NCBI RefSeq assembly: GCF_002078355.1 | Contig: NZ_CP015363.1 | Span: 1,674,001 to 1,738,000 of the forward strand | Source: Ferroplasma acidiphilum | GTDB taxonomy: Archaea > Thermoplasmatota > Thermoplasmata > Thermoplasmatales > Thermoplasmataceae | Length of the DNA: 64,000 nt | Reading direction: 5' to 3' | In this document: positions 54,906 to 63,639 of the stretch, piece by piece | How the letters are laid out: each line of letters begins with the position of its first letter | Numbering within the stretch: position 1 is the stretch's first letter | Notes under the pieces: model-generated | Databases searched by the model: none | What the model was told of the DNA's origin: nothing | The model's input: only the letters and a program-made list of their open reading frames with translations | Program-made: the position numbers and the translations under genes

Positions 54906-56060
54906 ATGTATACAGTTAGTTTGCCCCCAATTGGAGAAGGCATTCAGGAAGGAGAAATAGTTAAATGGACAGTAAAACCGGGAGATTCGATCAGGAAAGA
55001 TGATGAACTGGTTGAAGTAATGACAGATAAAATAACGGTAAAGATACCCTCCCCAGTTGCAGGAAAAGTATCAAAAATATTGATAAAGGAAGGAGAAACG
55101 GCTATGATAGGGGATGCTATGGTAGAGATAGATTCTCCGGATGAGTCAAATAGCCCTGAAAAACCGGCAGAGAAACCAGCAACAACAGCACACCAGGAGG
55201 TATCTGTAAGCACAGATGAAAAAATACCTTCTGTAAAGGCTACTCCGGCGGTGAGAGCATATGCAAGGTCAAAGAACGTGGATATTTTAAAGGTCAAACC
55301 GGCTGCCCAGGATGGAAGGATCACAAAGGAGGATATAGATGCCTATATGAAGCAACCTGCAGAACCGGTTGCACAAAAGGCGCCATCAGAAGAGGATGAG
55401 GTCTTCACGCCTACCGGCATAAGGAAGCTAATATTCGACAAAATGACAAAGTCCAAGCAGATAATACCGCACTTCACCATAACAGATTTCATAGATACGG
55501 AAAATATTGAAAAAGCCATAAACCAGTATTCAAAGAAAAAGTACGTCAGTTTTACTGCATTTTTCGTAAAAGCAGTTACTGTGGCCTTCAGGGATTTCCC
55601 TAAATTGAATGCAGTATACAATGAAAATGACAGAACCTATACCATAAAGAAAAAGTACAATATAGGGGTTGCTGTGGATTCCCCTGCCGGGCTAACAGTG
55701 GTTGTTGTCAAAGATGTGGCATCAAAGAACATATTCCAGATATCTGAAGAGATAAAAGATATGGCTGAAAGAGCCAGAAATGGCAAACTTGGATTGCAGG
55801 ATGTCCAGGGTTCAACATTTTCAGTAACGAATATAGGGTCTATCGGAGGAATAATGGCTACACCAATAATAAATTACCCTGAGGTGGCAATACTTGAAAT
55901 AAATACTAGAACCTCGGGATTTGTAAACGGTGAACTGAAACATGGATTGTATCTCACACTTGCATGTGACCACAGGCTTATAGACGGTGCTGAAGCGGCC
56001 AGATACCTTGAAAAATTAAAGGAAGTGCTTGAATATCCTCTTATGTACATAGGTGATTAA
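54906..56060 (+). CDS. Dihydrolipoamide acyltransferase (E2)
   Basis: The 384-residue E2 has an N-terminal lipoyl domain with the lipoylated lysine in EVMTDKITVKIPSP (about residues 38-51). A linker rich in Pro and Ala follows, then a peripheral subunit-binding domain (TPAVRAYARSKNVDILKVKP, about 113-132, then GRITKEDIDAYM). The C-terminal catalytic domain has the active-site DHRLIDGAEAARYL at about residues 357-370. It carries the acyl group from E1 to CoA. One lipoyl domain is present. Confidence 0.95.
   Translation: MYTVSLPPIGEGIQEGEIVKWTVKPGDSIRKDDELVEVMTDKITVKIPSPVAGKVSKILIKEGETAMIGDAMVEIDSPDESNSPEKPAEKPATTAHQEVSVSTDEKIPSVKATPAVRAYARSKNVDILKVKPAAQDGRITKEDIDAYMKQPAEPVAQKAPSEEDEVFTPTGIRKLIFDKMTKSKQIIPHFTITDFIDTENIEKAINQYSKKKYVSFTAFFVKAVTVAFRDFPKLNAVYNENDRTYTIKKKYNIGVAVDSPAGLTVVVVKDVASKNIFQISEEIKDMAERARNGKLGLQDVQGSTFSVTNIGSIGGIMATPIINYPEVAILEINTRTSGFVNGELKHGLYLTLACDHRLIDGAEAARYLEKLKEVLEYPLMYIGD
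56052..56057 (+). promoter_or_regulatory. Shine-Dalgarno site for E3
   Basis: GGTGAT at the end of E2, next to its TAA stop, lies 3 bp before ATG 56061 and supports the E3 start with translational coupling. Confidence 0.65.
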
Positions 56061-57350
56061 ATGGATTTCGATGCTGCAATTATTGGCTCCGGTGCAGGAG
56101 GATATTACTCCGCCCTCAGGCTGCTGAAGCACGGGAAGAAAGTCCTTATCATAGAAAAGGAAAAGTTTGGCGGAGAATGCCTTAACTACGGTTGCATACC
56201 GTCAAAAGCCCTGATAGAATTAAGTGAGAACATAGGTTACCTCCATGATATGCCAGGAGTTACCCTGAATTATAAAATAGACATGAAAGAATGGCAGAAA
56301 TGGAAAGAATCCATGGTAAAAAGAATAACAGGCGGTGCTGAAAAGCTTTGCATAAGCCTCGGGGCTAAGGTTATCTACGGAGTCGGGTCAGTAAAGGACA
56401 GAAATACAGTTACAGTAAATGGTACAGATTATACAGCAAAAAATATAATCATTAATACAGGGTCTGTTCCGGTAAAGATAAAAGGGATTGACGACGTTTA
56501 TTATAACAGGGAGATGCTTGCAGTTGAAAATATTCCATCAAAACTTGTCATAATAGGTGGCGGATATATAGGAGTTGAAATGGGAACCGCCTTCAGGAAA
56601 CTCGGTTCAGAAGTTTATATTGTGGAAATGAAAGACAGGATATTACCCGAAATTGAGGAAGATCTTGCCAGGGAAGTCGACAAAAGGCTCAGAAAGCTTG
56701 GTGTGAATATAATGACCGGAATGAAGGTGCTTTCAGTTAAAAAGGATAAGAACTATAAAGTAGCTATAGAAGGCAGTGACACGATAGAGGCTGATACCGT
56801 GCTCATGTCTGTGGGAAGGATACCAAATACAGAAGGCAGTGGAATAGAAAAACTTGGAATTGAAATGGACGGGCGCTTCATCAAAACCGATAGCCATAAG
56901 AGGACTAATGTTCCGAACATATATGCTATTGGCGATGTTTCAGGCGGCCCTATGCTGGCACACAAGGCATTTTACGATGGATATGTAGCTGCGGAGAATA
57001 TACTTGGAAATGATACTGTTGTTGATTACAGAGCCATGCCATTTGTGGTTTATACCGATCCTGAAATAGCATTTACAGGAAAAGCGGGAACCAAATCGAA
57101 CAAGGTGCCGGTGCTTGCAAATCCAAGGTCATTGACAATGAACCAGCAGGACGGATTCTTCAAATTGTACTACGATGACGACGGTACCATAACAGGTGCC
57201 GGAGTAGCTGCTCCGAGATCCTCAGAATCCATAACAGAAATCAGCCTTGCGGTTGAATCAGGGCTTTCCATAGATGATTTATTCCTGACCATCCATCCAC
57301 ACCCAACTGTATCGGAGGGTTTGAAGGATGCAGCAGAAAGGCGTGACTGA
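56061..57350 (+). CDS. Dihydrolipoamide dehydrogenase (E3)
   Basis: The 429-residue flavoprotein has the FAD motif AAIIGSGAGGYYSALRL and the redox-active disulfide GGECLNYGCIPSKAL (about residues 36-50). A second dinucleotide motif is VIIGGGYIGVEMG (about 165-177), and YAIGDVSGGPMLAHKA and the C-terminal HPHPTVSEGL with the catalytic His-Glu follow. It reoxidises dihydrolipoamide with NAD+. It starts 1 bp after the E2 stop codon and overlaps lipB by 23 bp. Confidence 0.96.
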   Translation: MDFDAAIIGSGAGGYYSALRLLKHGKKVLIIEKEKFGGECLNYGCIPSKALIELSENIGYLHDMPGVTLNYKIDMKEWQKWKESMVKRITGGAEKLCISLGAKVIYGVGSVKDRNTVTVNGTDYTAKNIIINTGSVPVKIKGIDDVYYNREMLAVENIPSKLVIIGGGYIGVEMGTAFRKLGSEVYIVEMKDRILPEIEEDLAREVDKRLRKLGVNIMTGMKVLSVKKDKNYKVAIEGSDTIEADTVLMSVGRIPNTEGSGIEKLGIEMDGRFIKTDSHKRTNVPNIYAIGDVSGGPMLAHKAFYDGYVAAENILGNDTVVDYRAMPFVVYTDPEIAFTGKAGTKSNKVPVLANPRSLTMNQQDGFFKLYYDDDGTITGAGVAAPRSSESITEISLAVESGLSIDDLFLTIHPHPTVSEGLKDAAERRD

Positions 57351-57987
57351 TTACTGGACTGACCTTGGAAAAGTTAGTTACAGCGATGCACTTGATATCC
57401 AGTATAACCTGGTAGCCAGGAGAAAGGAAAATAAAATCCCTGATACCATTTTATTTCTTGACCACTATAATGTTTACACAATAGGAAGAAAAAGTGACCC
57501 GGAGAATTATAAAAATGTAGATGTCATTAAAACAGACCGCGGTGGCGATGTAACGTACCATGGAGAAGGCCAGCTTATAACCTATTTCATATTTGATGTC
57601 AGGATAAACGGAAAAAAGGAGGTAAGGAAACTTCTTGAAAGTATTGAGGAATCATACATTGCTATGTTGAAAACTTACGGCTATAATGCCATGCTCTATG
57701 GAGAACCCGGGATATGGATAGATAAAGGAGGTATAAAGAATAAAGTGGCGTCCCTTGGAATGGCAGTGGATGATTACGTTTCATATCACGGAATGGCATT
57801 AAATATATCAGCTTCAGTACTTGATGGATTCGGATTGATAAACCCATGCGGGATGAACAGCAGCGTCATATCATATGTGGATATTCCAAGGGAGGATGCA
57901 ATTAAAGGGCTGCTAAAAGAATTTTCAGGGCACTTTGGAGAATTTTCCTATATAGATAAGGAAAATTTAATCAGGACTCCCGTTTAA
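57328..57987 (+). CDS. lipB: Octanoyl-[ACP/protein] transferase LipB
   Basis: The 219-residue protein matches LipB rather than LplA: LFLDHYNVYTIGRKSDPENY, GGDVTYHGEGQLITYFIFDV, the conserved lysine in NKVASLGMAVDDYVSYHGMA (about residues 137-156) and INPCGMNSS with the acyl-accepting cysteine (about residues 172-180). LipB moves octanoyl groups to the E2 lysine, and LipA then adds sulfur. It overlaps the end of E3 by 23 bp. Having lipA and lipB flank the whole E1-E2-E3 set makes a self-contained lipoylation and dehydrogenase operon. Its end overlaps the adenosyltransferase gene by 17 bp on the other strand. Confidence 0.92.
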   Translation: MQQKGVTDYWTDLGKVSYSDALDIQYNLVARRKENKIPDTILFLDHYNVYTIGRKSDPENYKNVDVIKTDRGGDVTYHGEGQLITYFIFDVRINGKKEVRKLLESIEESYIAMLKTYGYNAMLYGEPGIWIDKGGIKNKVASLGMAVDDYVSYHGMALNISASVLDGFGLINPCGMNSSVISYVDIPREDAIKGLLKEFSGHFGEFSYIDKENLIRTPV

Positions 57988-58504
57988 TATCCCAGATCCG
58001 CTCTGTAATTCCGAGGCGTTTATTTGAAGCAAGAGCCTGCATAAACAGTACAGATGATAGCCTGTTAAGGTATATGAGTATATATTTGTTCACGGACATC
58101 TCTTTCGATACAAAAACCGAAAGCCTTTCAGCCCTTCTTGCAACTGTCCTGGCTATATGGAGTGATACTGCTTCCTGGCTGCCATCCGGTATAACAAAAA
58201 GTTTAATTTTCCCTATTTCCTTTCTGTATTCTGTTGCCCGCTGCTCAAGCCATTTAACATCTTCTTCCTTTATAGTCCTGTGCTGGCTTTCGGCCGTGAG
58301 GTCTTCACCAAGCACAAACACATCGTTCTGAATTTTAATCAGATCGTTCCGTATATCATCCCATTTTGTATTAATAAGTGCATTCCCTATAAACGAATTG
58401 AGTTCATCAAGTGTGCCCTGAAAATCCACCATTGGAGAATCCTTTCCTATCCGTACTCTGAGCCCGTTGTCGGTTTCTCCCTGATCGCCACGCCGCGTAA
58501 ACAT
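57971..58504 (-). CDS. Cob(I)alamin adenosyltransferase, PduO type
   Basis: The 177-residue protein has the PduO-type ATR signature: an N-terminal TRRGDQGETDNG ATP-binding loop (residues 3-14) and FQGTLDELNSFIG (about residues 28-40). The helical core has HIARTVARRAERLSVF (about residues 117-132) and NRLSSVLF near the C-terminus. It adenosylates cob(I)alamin to make coenzyme B12. The gene is convergent with lipB with a 17-bp overlap. rpoK lies upstream on the same strand, 200 bp away. Confidence 0.92.
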   Translation of the reverse strand: MFTRRGDQGETDNGLRVRIGKDSPMVDFQGTLDELNSFIGNALINTKWDDIRNDLIKIQNDVFVLGEDLTAESQHRTIKEEDVKWLEQRATEYRKEIGKIKLFVIPDGSQEAVSLHIARTVARRAERLSVFVSKEMSVNKYILIYLNRLSSVLFMQALASNKRLGITERIWDIKRES

Positions 58505-58704
58505 AGAATTGTATTATAAATATAGATTTAATTCTTTGTTATGGGCAACGTTGACAAATTTAACACTTTGTATTAGAAACATGTTTTAGAATGACAGCAT
58601 ACGGTAATATCGGAGAGAACCATGAAAAAATTTTGAATTACTCAACGGCTAACAATAAGCAAAACCGTAACATATTACCTCATGGAATAAATTTAAGAAA
58701 AGTA
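58505..58704. other. Intergenic region between adenosyltransferase and rpoK
   Basis: This 200-bp AT-rich region holds the promoter of the adenosyltransferase gene, with a TATA-like TTATAAATATAGATTTAA at 58514-58531 on the plus strand. No further gene could be recognised on either strand. Confidence 0.45.
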
Positions 58705-58884
58705 TTATTTTCTTCTGATTGTTATGGGTATAACTCCATTATCGAATTCAAATATTGCGATATCTATGGGGTCTATCATGTCAGGCGAAACGTCTAGAAT
58801 AACAGGTGCGCCCATAGCAATTTGCAGTGCCCGGGCCCCAATAATTCTCGCTTTTTCAAACTTAGTTAGCATCATAGAAATCAT
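58705..58884 (-). CDS. rpoK: DNA-directed RNA polymerase subunit K
   Basis: A 59-residue frame runs from ATG 58884 to the TAA ending at 58705. It reads [21 protein letters not shown] (about residues 9-29), then [19 protein letters not shown] and ends IRRK. That is subunit K (the omega/Rpb6 homologue), a small assembly and stability subunit of archaeal RNA polymerase. The in-frame ATGs at 58875 and 58872 are also possible starts. A TATA-like TTTATTTATT stretch lies about 30 bp upstream of 58884. It lies alone beside the transposase remnant. Confidence 0.93.
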   Translation of the reverse strand: MISMMLTKFEKARIIGARALQIAMGAPVILDVSPDMIDPIDIAIFEFDNGVIPITIRRK

Positions 58885-59159
58885 TTAAAGTAAGATGTGT
58901 ATTAAATTAGAATAAATAAACATTTCTATCCCATCAGACTCTCCGCATGTCTCTAATAGTTATATAGAACATCATTAATTTATGAATAAATAGCATGATT
59001 TTATTTTCCATTCAACCAGAATTATACATCAATGTTGCATTATAAAATACAAAACCTATCAATTTAACAGCATTATCAGAATATTAAAAATATTAATGTC
59101 CATAGCTTAAGCTAATACTGCTATAATCATAGCTCTATTTTCCAGCAATTATTATTTAT
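58885..59159. other. AT-rich intergenic region with tRNA-end-like sequence
   Basis: No gene was recognised. ACTCTCCGCAT at 58938-58948 is identical to 25614-25624, the 3' end of tRNA-Leu plus one base, and is preceded by ATCCC. This may be a relic of a tRNA-derived attachment site, or chance. The rest is AT-rich with no coding signal. Confidence 0.35.
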
Positions 59160-59430
59160 TTATCCATTGCTATTCATTATTGTTTTCCATTTCCTATTTC
59201 CCATAGCTATTAAAAAGTCCGTGAGTATGATATGTGATAAACCATATATTCTCCTTATAAGGTTGATAAGGATCCACAGGTTGTATACCAGTATGGAAAA
59301 GAAGTACAGAAATTGCCTTATAGCCATATGGCTTGAGTGTGTCTTTTCCCTTATGTCTATTTTCCTTTCCTGGTAGCCATTCTCTATTCGATAGTGTCAG
59401 TAATTATAAGCCAGAAAAATGTGCTATCAA
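59160..59430 (-). pseudogene. Degraded transposase C-terminal fragment (IS4/ISH3-like DDE type)
   Basis: On the minus strand an open segment from 59393 to the TAA at 59160 reads YRIENGYQERKIDIREKTHS, then MAIRQFLYFFSILVYNLWIL and IN-L-IRRIYG. This matches the C-terminal part of IS4/ISH3-like transposases, where a Y-R-x-x-I-E region precedes an R-x-F-x-F segment and a VYNLWxLxN helix. Upstream of 59393 the frame is broken by a stop, and the preceding stretch reads similar residues in another frame (WLIITD at about 59400-59420), indicating a frameshift. No N-terminal half is present, so this is a dead element. Confidence 0.6.
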
Positions 59431-59735
59431 CAAGATCTATAAATTATATTAAAAATATTAAATTAAAATTCAATATAAATGCTAAAATTATATGTTTAAA
59501 TAGTAAAAACATGATTTAAAATCAGGTAATATTTAATAAAAAATATTCAAATTGGTTGTGTATGTAATTATGTGTAAATATAAACCTCCTGGTACCAATG
59601 AATTTAATCATTAAATAACAGGAAATAATATATCTTTTGAAAAAAATATACAACATCACGGGAACTCCAAATCTCTGAACTCTTCCAGTGCCAGCATAAT
59701 AATTTTCATAATATGGTTATTAAATATTGCATAAA
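59431..59735. other. AT-rich intergenic region 3' of metG
   Basis: The 305-bp stretch between the transposase remnant and metG holds no convincing gene. A 17-codon frame on the minus strand starting at 59709 (reads EEFRDLEFP before a stop) might be a further transposon relic but is too short to call. It otherwise looks like the 3' flank of metG. Confidence 0.4.
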
Positions 59736-61841
59736 TTAAGCAATAGAAGCTTTATCCAGATTTTCGATAGATACGTTAACATCTTTCCCATTTAGCATTA
59801 CGGGGAGGCTCTCTTCCTGCAATTTTGCTATTATATGGTGATCTGAAACTGTGAATTCCATTTTCTGGAATTCTTTAAATGTAAGTGTTTCTTCACCATT
59901 GTACCGGTATTTTCCAAGGGTTGCAAAATCACCATCATTCCCTGTTGAAGAGATTACTTCTTTTGAATTTCCATTCCATATCGATAGAATAAGGCATTGG
60001 GATTCAACACCGCGTATCCTGGCCTTTTCAATGTTGGTAAGTATAAGTACCTGCTTCCCCTGAAGATCGCTTTTTGTATAGTATTTCTTCAGATCAGAAA
60101 CTGTCTGGTAAATTTTATCCCCGTGTAGTTTTATGGAATAAAGTGAATCTGCGCCAGGGTGGTCTTCTACGGAAACAATTGTGGCAAGCTGGATATCAAG
60201 TATATCAGGATTCGAGAAATCTATTTTTTCGAATGGTATTGATCCCTTTTTAATATTAAATTTATTAATTTTGAGGACATCATTAAATGTTGCATTTTCT
60301 AAATTTTCTGAAATCCCGAATGTTTGCCATATGCTTTCAGCTGCAGATGGTACATATGGATATAGCATTGCAGTGAGATATTGCCCTATTTTAAGCGATA
60401 CATATAATTTCTCATTAAGCTTTTCCATGTCTTCCTTAATAAGTTTCCATGGTGCAGATTCTGTGAAGTAATTATTTGCTGCCATAACAATTTCCAGCCA
60501 TATTGATATGCCGCGTTTGATATGGATACCGGAAACCTCCATGCTGTATTCAGAAAATTTGTCTTCAAGGAATTTCATCATTTCACGGTCTTTCGCATCC
60601 ATTGTTTCTGGCTCATGCGGTGATAAGCCATTTTTTTCTATGAAGCTTTCTACACGGTATATATAATTGCCATATTTGTCAATAAGTTCAGAGTTGACCT
60701 TAAGCTGGAATTCATTCATTGAAAAATCAGAGTCTCCTGTTTCAGGGAGTACAGATGACATATAATAACGCAGTGAGTTTTTATCCACAAATTTCAGCAT
60801 TTCATCCACAGTGAACCCTATGCCCCTGCTTTTTGAGAATTTTTCCCCCTCAAATCTCAGATATTCATTGGCTGGAACATTATATGGCAGATTAAACCCT
60901 CCATGGGCAAGCAGCATAGCAGGCCATATTATTGTGTGGAACGGTATGTTGTCCTTTCCGATAAAATAATATGATTTTATGTTTTTATCCATCCAGAATT
61001 CCTTCCAGTAATCTGGCTTTCCAGTTTCTTCAGAATACACTCTGGCTCCAGTTATATAGCCTATAAGTGCTTCGAACCACACGTATATTTTCTTATTTTC
61101 ATAGCCTTTTAAAGGTATTTTTACACCCCAATCCAGATCCCTTGTTATTGCACGGGGATGTAACCCTTCTCCTATAAAATTCTGTGTGAATTTCAGGACG
61201 TTCGGCCTCCAGTAGGTCTTTGAATCAATGAATTCTGCCAGCTTTTCCTGCAGGGAATCAAGTTTAAGGAAAAAATGGTCTGTTACCCTGAAAATAGGGC
61301 TGTTTCCTGTCATTTTACATATAGGGTTAATAAGTTCTATGGGATCGAGAGTCTGCCCACAGTTATCACACTGGTCCCCTCTGGCTTCCTTATATCCGCA
61401 ATAGGGGCACTCGCCTTCAATGTACCTGTCAGGCATGAATTTATTGATTTCAACACAGAATGGGGATATCATATATCGCTTTACAAGGTATCCTTTTTCC
61501 AGCAGGTTAATAAAAAATTCATCTACATCCTTTACATGCTCGGGGTCACTGGTTCGGGTAAACTTATCAAATATGATATCCATTGAATTGAATGAATTTA
61601 TCTGTTCAATATGATATTTATCCGCAATTTCCTGGGGTGGCACATGATTTTTTTCGGCACTGATTGTAATAGGAGTTCCATATTCATCGCTTCCAGAGAT
61701 AAATAGCACTTCATTTCCTGACATTCTATTAAATCTCACGAATATATCGGCACCTAAATATGCACCGGCTATGTGCCCCAGATGCAATGGCCCATTTGCG
61801 TAGGGAAGTGCACAGTTTACCAGAATCTTTTCCCGTTCCAT
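59736..61841 (-). CDS. metG: Methionyl-tRNA synthetase with C-terminal tRNA-binding domain
   Basis: The 701-residue enzyme has the class I HIGH-like LPYANGPLHLGHIAGAYLG (about residues 12-30) and a zinc knuckle with CPYCGYKEARGDQCDNC. The KMSKS-like KFSKSRGIGF is at about residue 333, followed by the anticodon-binding helices. The last 140 residues form an EMAP/Trbp111-type tRNA-binding domain (ILDIQLATIVSVEDHPGADS, VLILTNIEKARIRGVES). A TATA-like TTAAATTT on the minus strand about 28 bp upstream (61862-61869) predicts a leaderless message. Confidence 0.97.
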   Translation of the reverse strand: MEREKILVNCALPYANGPLHLGHIAGAYLGADIFVRFNRMSGNEVLFISGSDEYGTPITISAEKNHVPPQEIADKYHIEQINSFNSMDIIFDKFTRTSDPEHVKDVDEFFINLLEKGYLVKRYMISPFCVEINKFMPDRYIEGECPYCGYKEARGDQCDNCGQTLDPIELINPICKMTGNSPIFRVTDHFFLKLDSLQEKLAEFIDSKTYWRPNVLKFTQNFIGEGLHPRAITRDLDWGVKIPLKGYENKKIYVWFEALIGYITGARVYSEETGKPDYWKEFWMDKNIKSYYFIGKDNIPFHTIIWPAMLLAHGGFNLPYNVPANEYLRFEGEKFSKSRGIGFTVDEMLKFVDKNSLRYYMSSVLPETGDSDFSMNEFQLKVNSELIDKYGNYIYRVESFIEKNGLSPHEPETMDAKDREMMKFLEDKFSEYSMEVSGIHIKRGISIWLEIVMAANNYFTESAPWKLIKEDMEKLNEKLYVSLKIGQYLTAMLYPYVPSAAESIWQTFGISENLENATFNDVLKINKFNIKKGSIPFEKIDFSNPDILDIQLATIVSVEDHPGADSLYSIKLHGDKIYQTVSDLKKYYTKSDLQGKQVLILTNIEKARIRGVESQCLILSIWNGNSKEVISSTGNDGDFATLGKYRYNGEETLTFKEFQKMEFTVSDHHIIAKLQEESLPVMLNGKDVNVSIENLDKASIA

Positions 61842-61875
61842 TCTTGTGTAGTATACACTAAAATTTAAGTTTTTA

Positions 61876-62388
61876 TTATCTATCTATTTTCTTTACTTCA
61901 TCGTCAAATAGATATACAAATTTGTTCAGGAATTTATCGAATATAATTATAAGGACCATTCCAGAAAAAAGGAATAATAAGGCAAATACATTTGCTTTTT
62001 CAAGAATAAAAACAACGGCTATCCCCATAGCAGGTGGATGCATTGCACGGGCCTCTACAAGGAGCATTGCAATTATAGTTTCCACTATTGCAAGGGTATA
62101 ATAAATCCCTATATAGGGTTCTATAAACGCACCGGCTATACCGATGGCACCGGATATTATATAACTCACCACAAATTTTGAAAGGCGTGATGATTTCTGT
62201 TCAGGTTCCATGAAAAGCAGGAAGCAACTGGAAGCAAAGGATGAAAAAACAATAAATTTGGCTATTGGAATGATGTATATATGCAGCAGGGATAAAAATA
62301 AAATTGTAAATGTTATGGTTATACCTATGAATATAGCCGGTATTATGCTGTTTCTAAGCCGTACTATACTCTTGCCAGGTTTCTCCAT
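61876..62388 (-). CDS. HPP-family integral membrane protein
   Basis: The 170-residue protein has four to five transmembrane helices. It carries SSFASSCFLLFMEPEQKSSR (about residues 49-68) and AMHPPAMGIAVVF (about residues 114-126), the motif that names the HPP family. Some members (AtNITR2-like in plants and cyanobacterial homologues) move nitrite across membranes; others are uncharacterised. Whether this one carries nitrite is unknown, but it would fit the nitrogen-oxide theme of the NnrS-like group. It lies 34 bp upstream of metG on the same strand. Confidence 0.78.
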   Translation of the reverse strand: MEKPGKSIVRLRNSIIPAIFIGITITFTILFLSLLHIYIIPIAKFIVFSSFASSCFLLFMEPEQKSSRLSKFVVSYIISGAIGIAGAFIEPYIGIYYTLAIVETIIAMLLVEARAMHPPAMGIAVVFILEKANVFALLFLFSGMVLIIIFDKFLNKFVYLFDDEVKKIDR

Positions 62389-62425
62389 TGAAAATAGATA
62401 TGTTAATAGTTTATCAACATGTTGC

Positions 62426-63382
62426 CTACTTTATATTTTTTAGCTGGTCTATTGTTTCCTGGACAGCCACATCAACGGATTCGTCACTGGTATACCTGCT
62501 CTTCCACCCTGTGGATAGTAGCTTATCTATAGCAAGATGGGTAATTTTTATATCTCCTTTCCATCCCCTTCCATTTATTCCGCCTGTGAAACGGTATTTT
62601 ACATTTTTGAGGCCCATTCTCTTTACTACATAATCTGCAATGGTTTTTACCGATGTTGTTTCACGATTTCCCAGATTAATAATATCCGTTCTTGTTAATT
62701 TTTCATGGACGTATATCATTGAATCCACACAGTCTTTTACATGCATGTATGATTTTTTCTGTGTGCCATCGCCCAGTATTTCAAGTTCATCAGGACTTTT
62801 CAACAATTTATTTATAAAATCATATATAACTCCGTGGGTAGAGTTTTTACCCACTATGTTTGCAAATCTGAAAATAGAGCCTTTAAATCCGTAATAATGG
62901 GAGTAAGCTGTAATGAATCCTTCATTGGACATCTTCGATGCCCCGTATGATGATATGGGCATATAGGGCCCATAATTTTCTGGTGTAGGCATGATCGATG
63001 CTTCGCCATACACCGTGGATGAGGATGCAAATAGTATGTCTTTAACATCATATTTTCTCATGTATTCCAGGATGTTTTCAGTTGCAACAACGTTATTTTG
63101 AAAATCTTTTGTCGGGTCCTGTGAACCATACCTGACGTCGGAATTGGCTGCAAAGTGGATAACTGTGTCAATGCCTTTTAATGAACCGTAATCAAATGAA
63201 AGCAGGTCTGTGTTTATAAAATGAAAGTTTTTGTTTTCCATAAATTGTGTTATGAAACGATTTCCAACATGGTTGTTAAGGTTGTCCAGTACTGTTATAT
63301 TGTTGTCTGGCAATAGTTTTTCGACCATATTGGAACCTATGAATCCTGCTCCCCCAGTAATAAGTATGTTTTTCCCTTGCAT
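62426..63382 (-). CDS. NAD-dependent nucleotide-sugar epimerase/dehydratase (UDP-glucose 4-epimerase-like)
   Basis: The 318-residue extended SDR enzyme has the NAD motif ITGGAGFIGSNMVEKL (residues 7-22), VLDNLNNHVGN, HFAANSDV (about residues 73-80) and the catalytic YGASKMSNE (about 145-153, Tyr and Lys). The C-terminal substrate part has RFANIVGKNSTHGVIYDFI. It resembles UDP-glucose 4-epimerase and related epimerases used to make sugars for glycans. Given the heavily glycosylated surface protein in the window, a role in glycan precursor synthesis is plausible. It lies alone on the minus strand. Confidence 0.88.
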   Translation of the reverse strand: MQGKNILITGGAGFIGSNMVEKLLPDNNITVLDNLNNHVGNRFITQFMENKNFHFINTDLLSFDYGSLKGIDTVIHFAANSDVRYGSQDPTKDFQNNVVATENILEYMRKYDVKDILFASSSTVYGEASIMPTPENYGPYMPISSYGASKMSNEGFITAYSHYYGFKGSIFRFANIVGKNSTHGVIYDFINKLLKSPDELEILGDGTQKKSYMHVKDCVDSMIYVHEKLTRTDIINLGNRETTSVKTIADYVVKRMGLKNVKYRFTGGINGRGWKGDIKITHLAIDKLLSTGWKSRYTSDESVDVAVQETIDQLKNIK

Positions 63383-63441
63383 GGATGTAGATAGCCTGAT
63401 AAATAATAATTGTTTTTATATTAAAAATTAATAGGGTAACT

Positions 63442-63639
63442 ATGACATATTATTTCAAATGTAAAGATTTGGGATGGAATTGCTCATTCGAGAACCACGC
63501 AGAGAAAAGGGAGGACATATTTCCCAGGATAAGGATCCATTTCCATTATGCACATGCAACGAACGATATAGATGAGGAAACAATGAAAAAAATTGAATCC
63601 GTCATATATGAGGGTGAAGAATACAAAGGGGAAATATGA
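63442..63639 (+). CDS. DUF1059 small metal-binding-like protein
   Basis: The 65-residue protein matches DUF1059: [20 protein letters not shown], then a central [11 protein letters not shown]. The cysteines at residues 7 and 14 and the histidines suggest a bound metal, in line with the usual description, but no activity is known. Its TGA overlaps the hisS start in an ATGA (63636-63639), so the two are translationally coupled. Confidence 0.85.
   Translation: MTYYFKCKDLGWNCSFENHAEKREDIFPRIRIHFHYAHATNDIDEETMKKIESVIYEGEEYKGEI

Noticed and set aside
58591-58797. Forward 68-codon open frame starting at 58591
   Set aside because: It overlaps rpoK on the opposite strand, has no family likeness and follows no Shine-Dalgarno or TATA site.
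58926-58950. Possible tRNA 3' half near ATCCCATCAGACTCTCCGCA
   Set aside because: No T-loop or partner arms could be found, so it is not a tRNA gene; only the 11-bp match is reported.
59167-59519. Forward open frames over the transposase remnant
   Set aside because: They are the antisense of the C-terminal transposase fragment and carry no recognisable protein pattern.
59656-59709. Minus-strand 17-codon frame reading EEFRDLEFP
   Set aside because: Too short to assign; may be a relic of the same mobile element, but nothing independent supports it.
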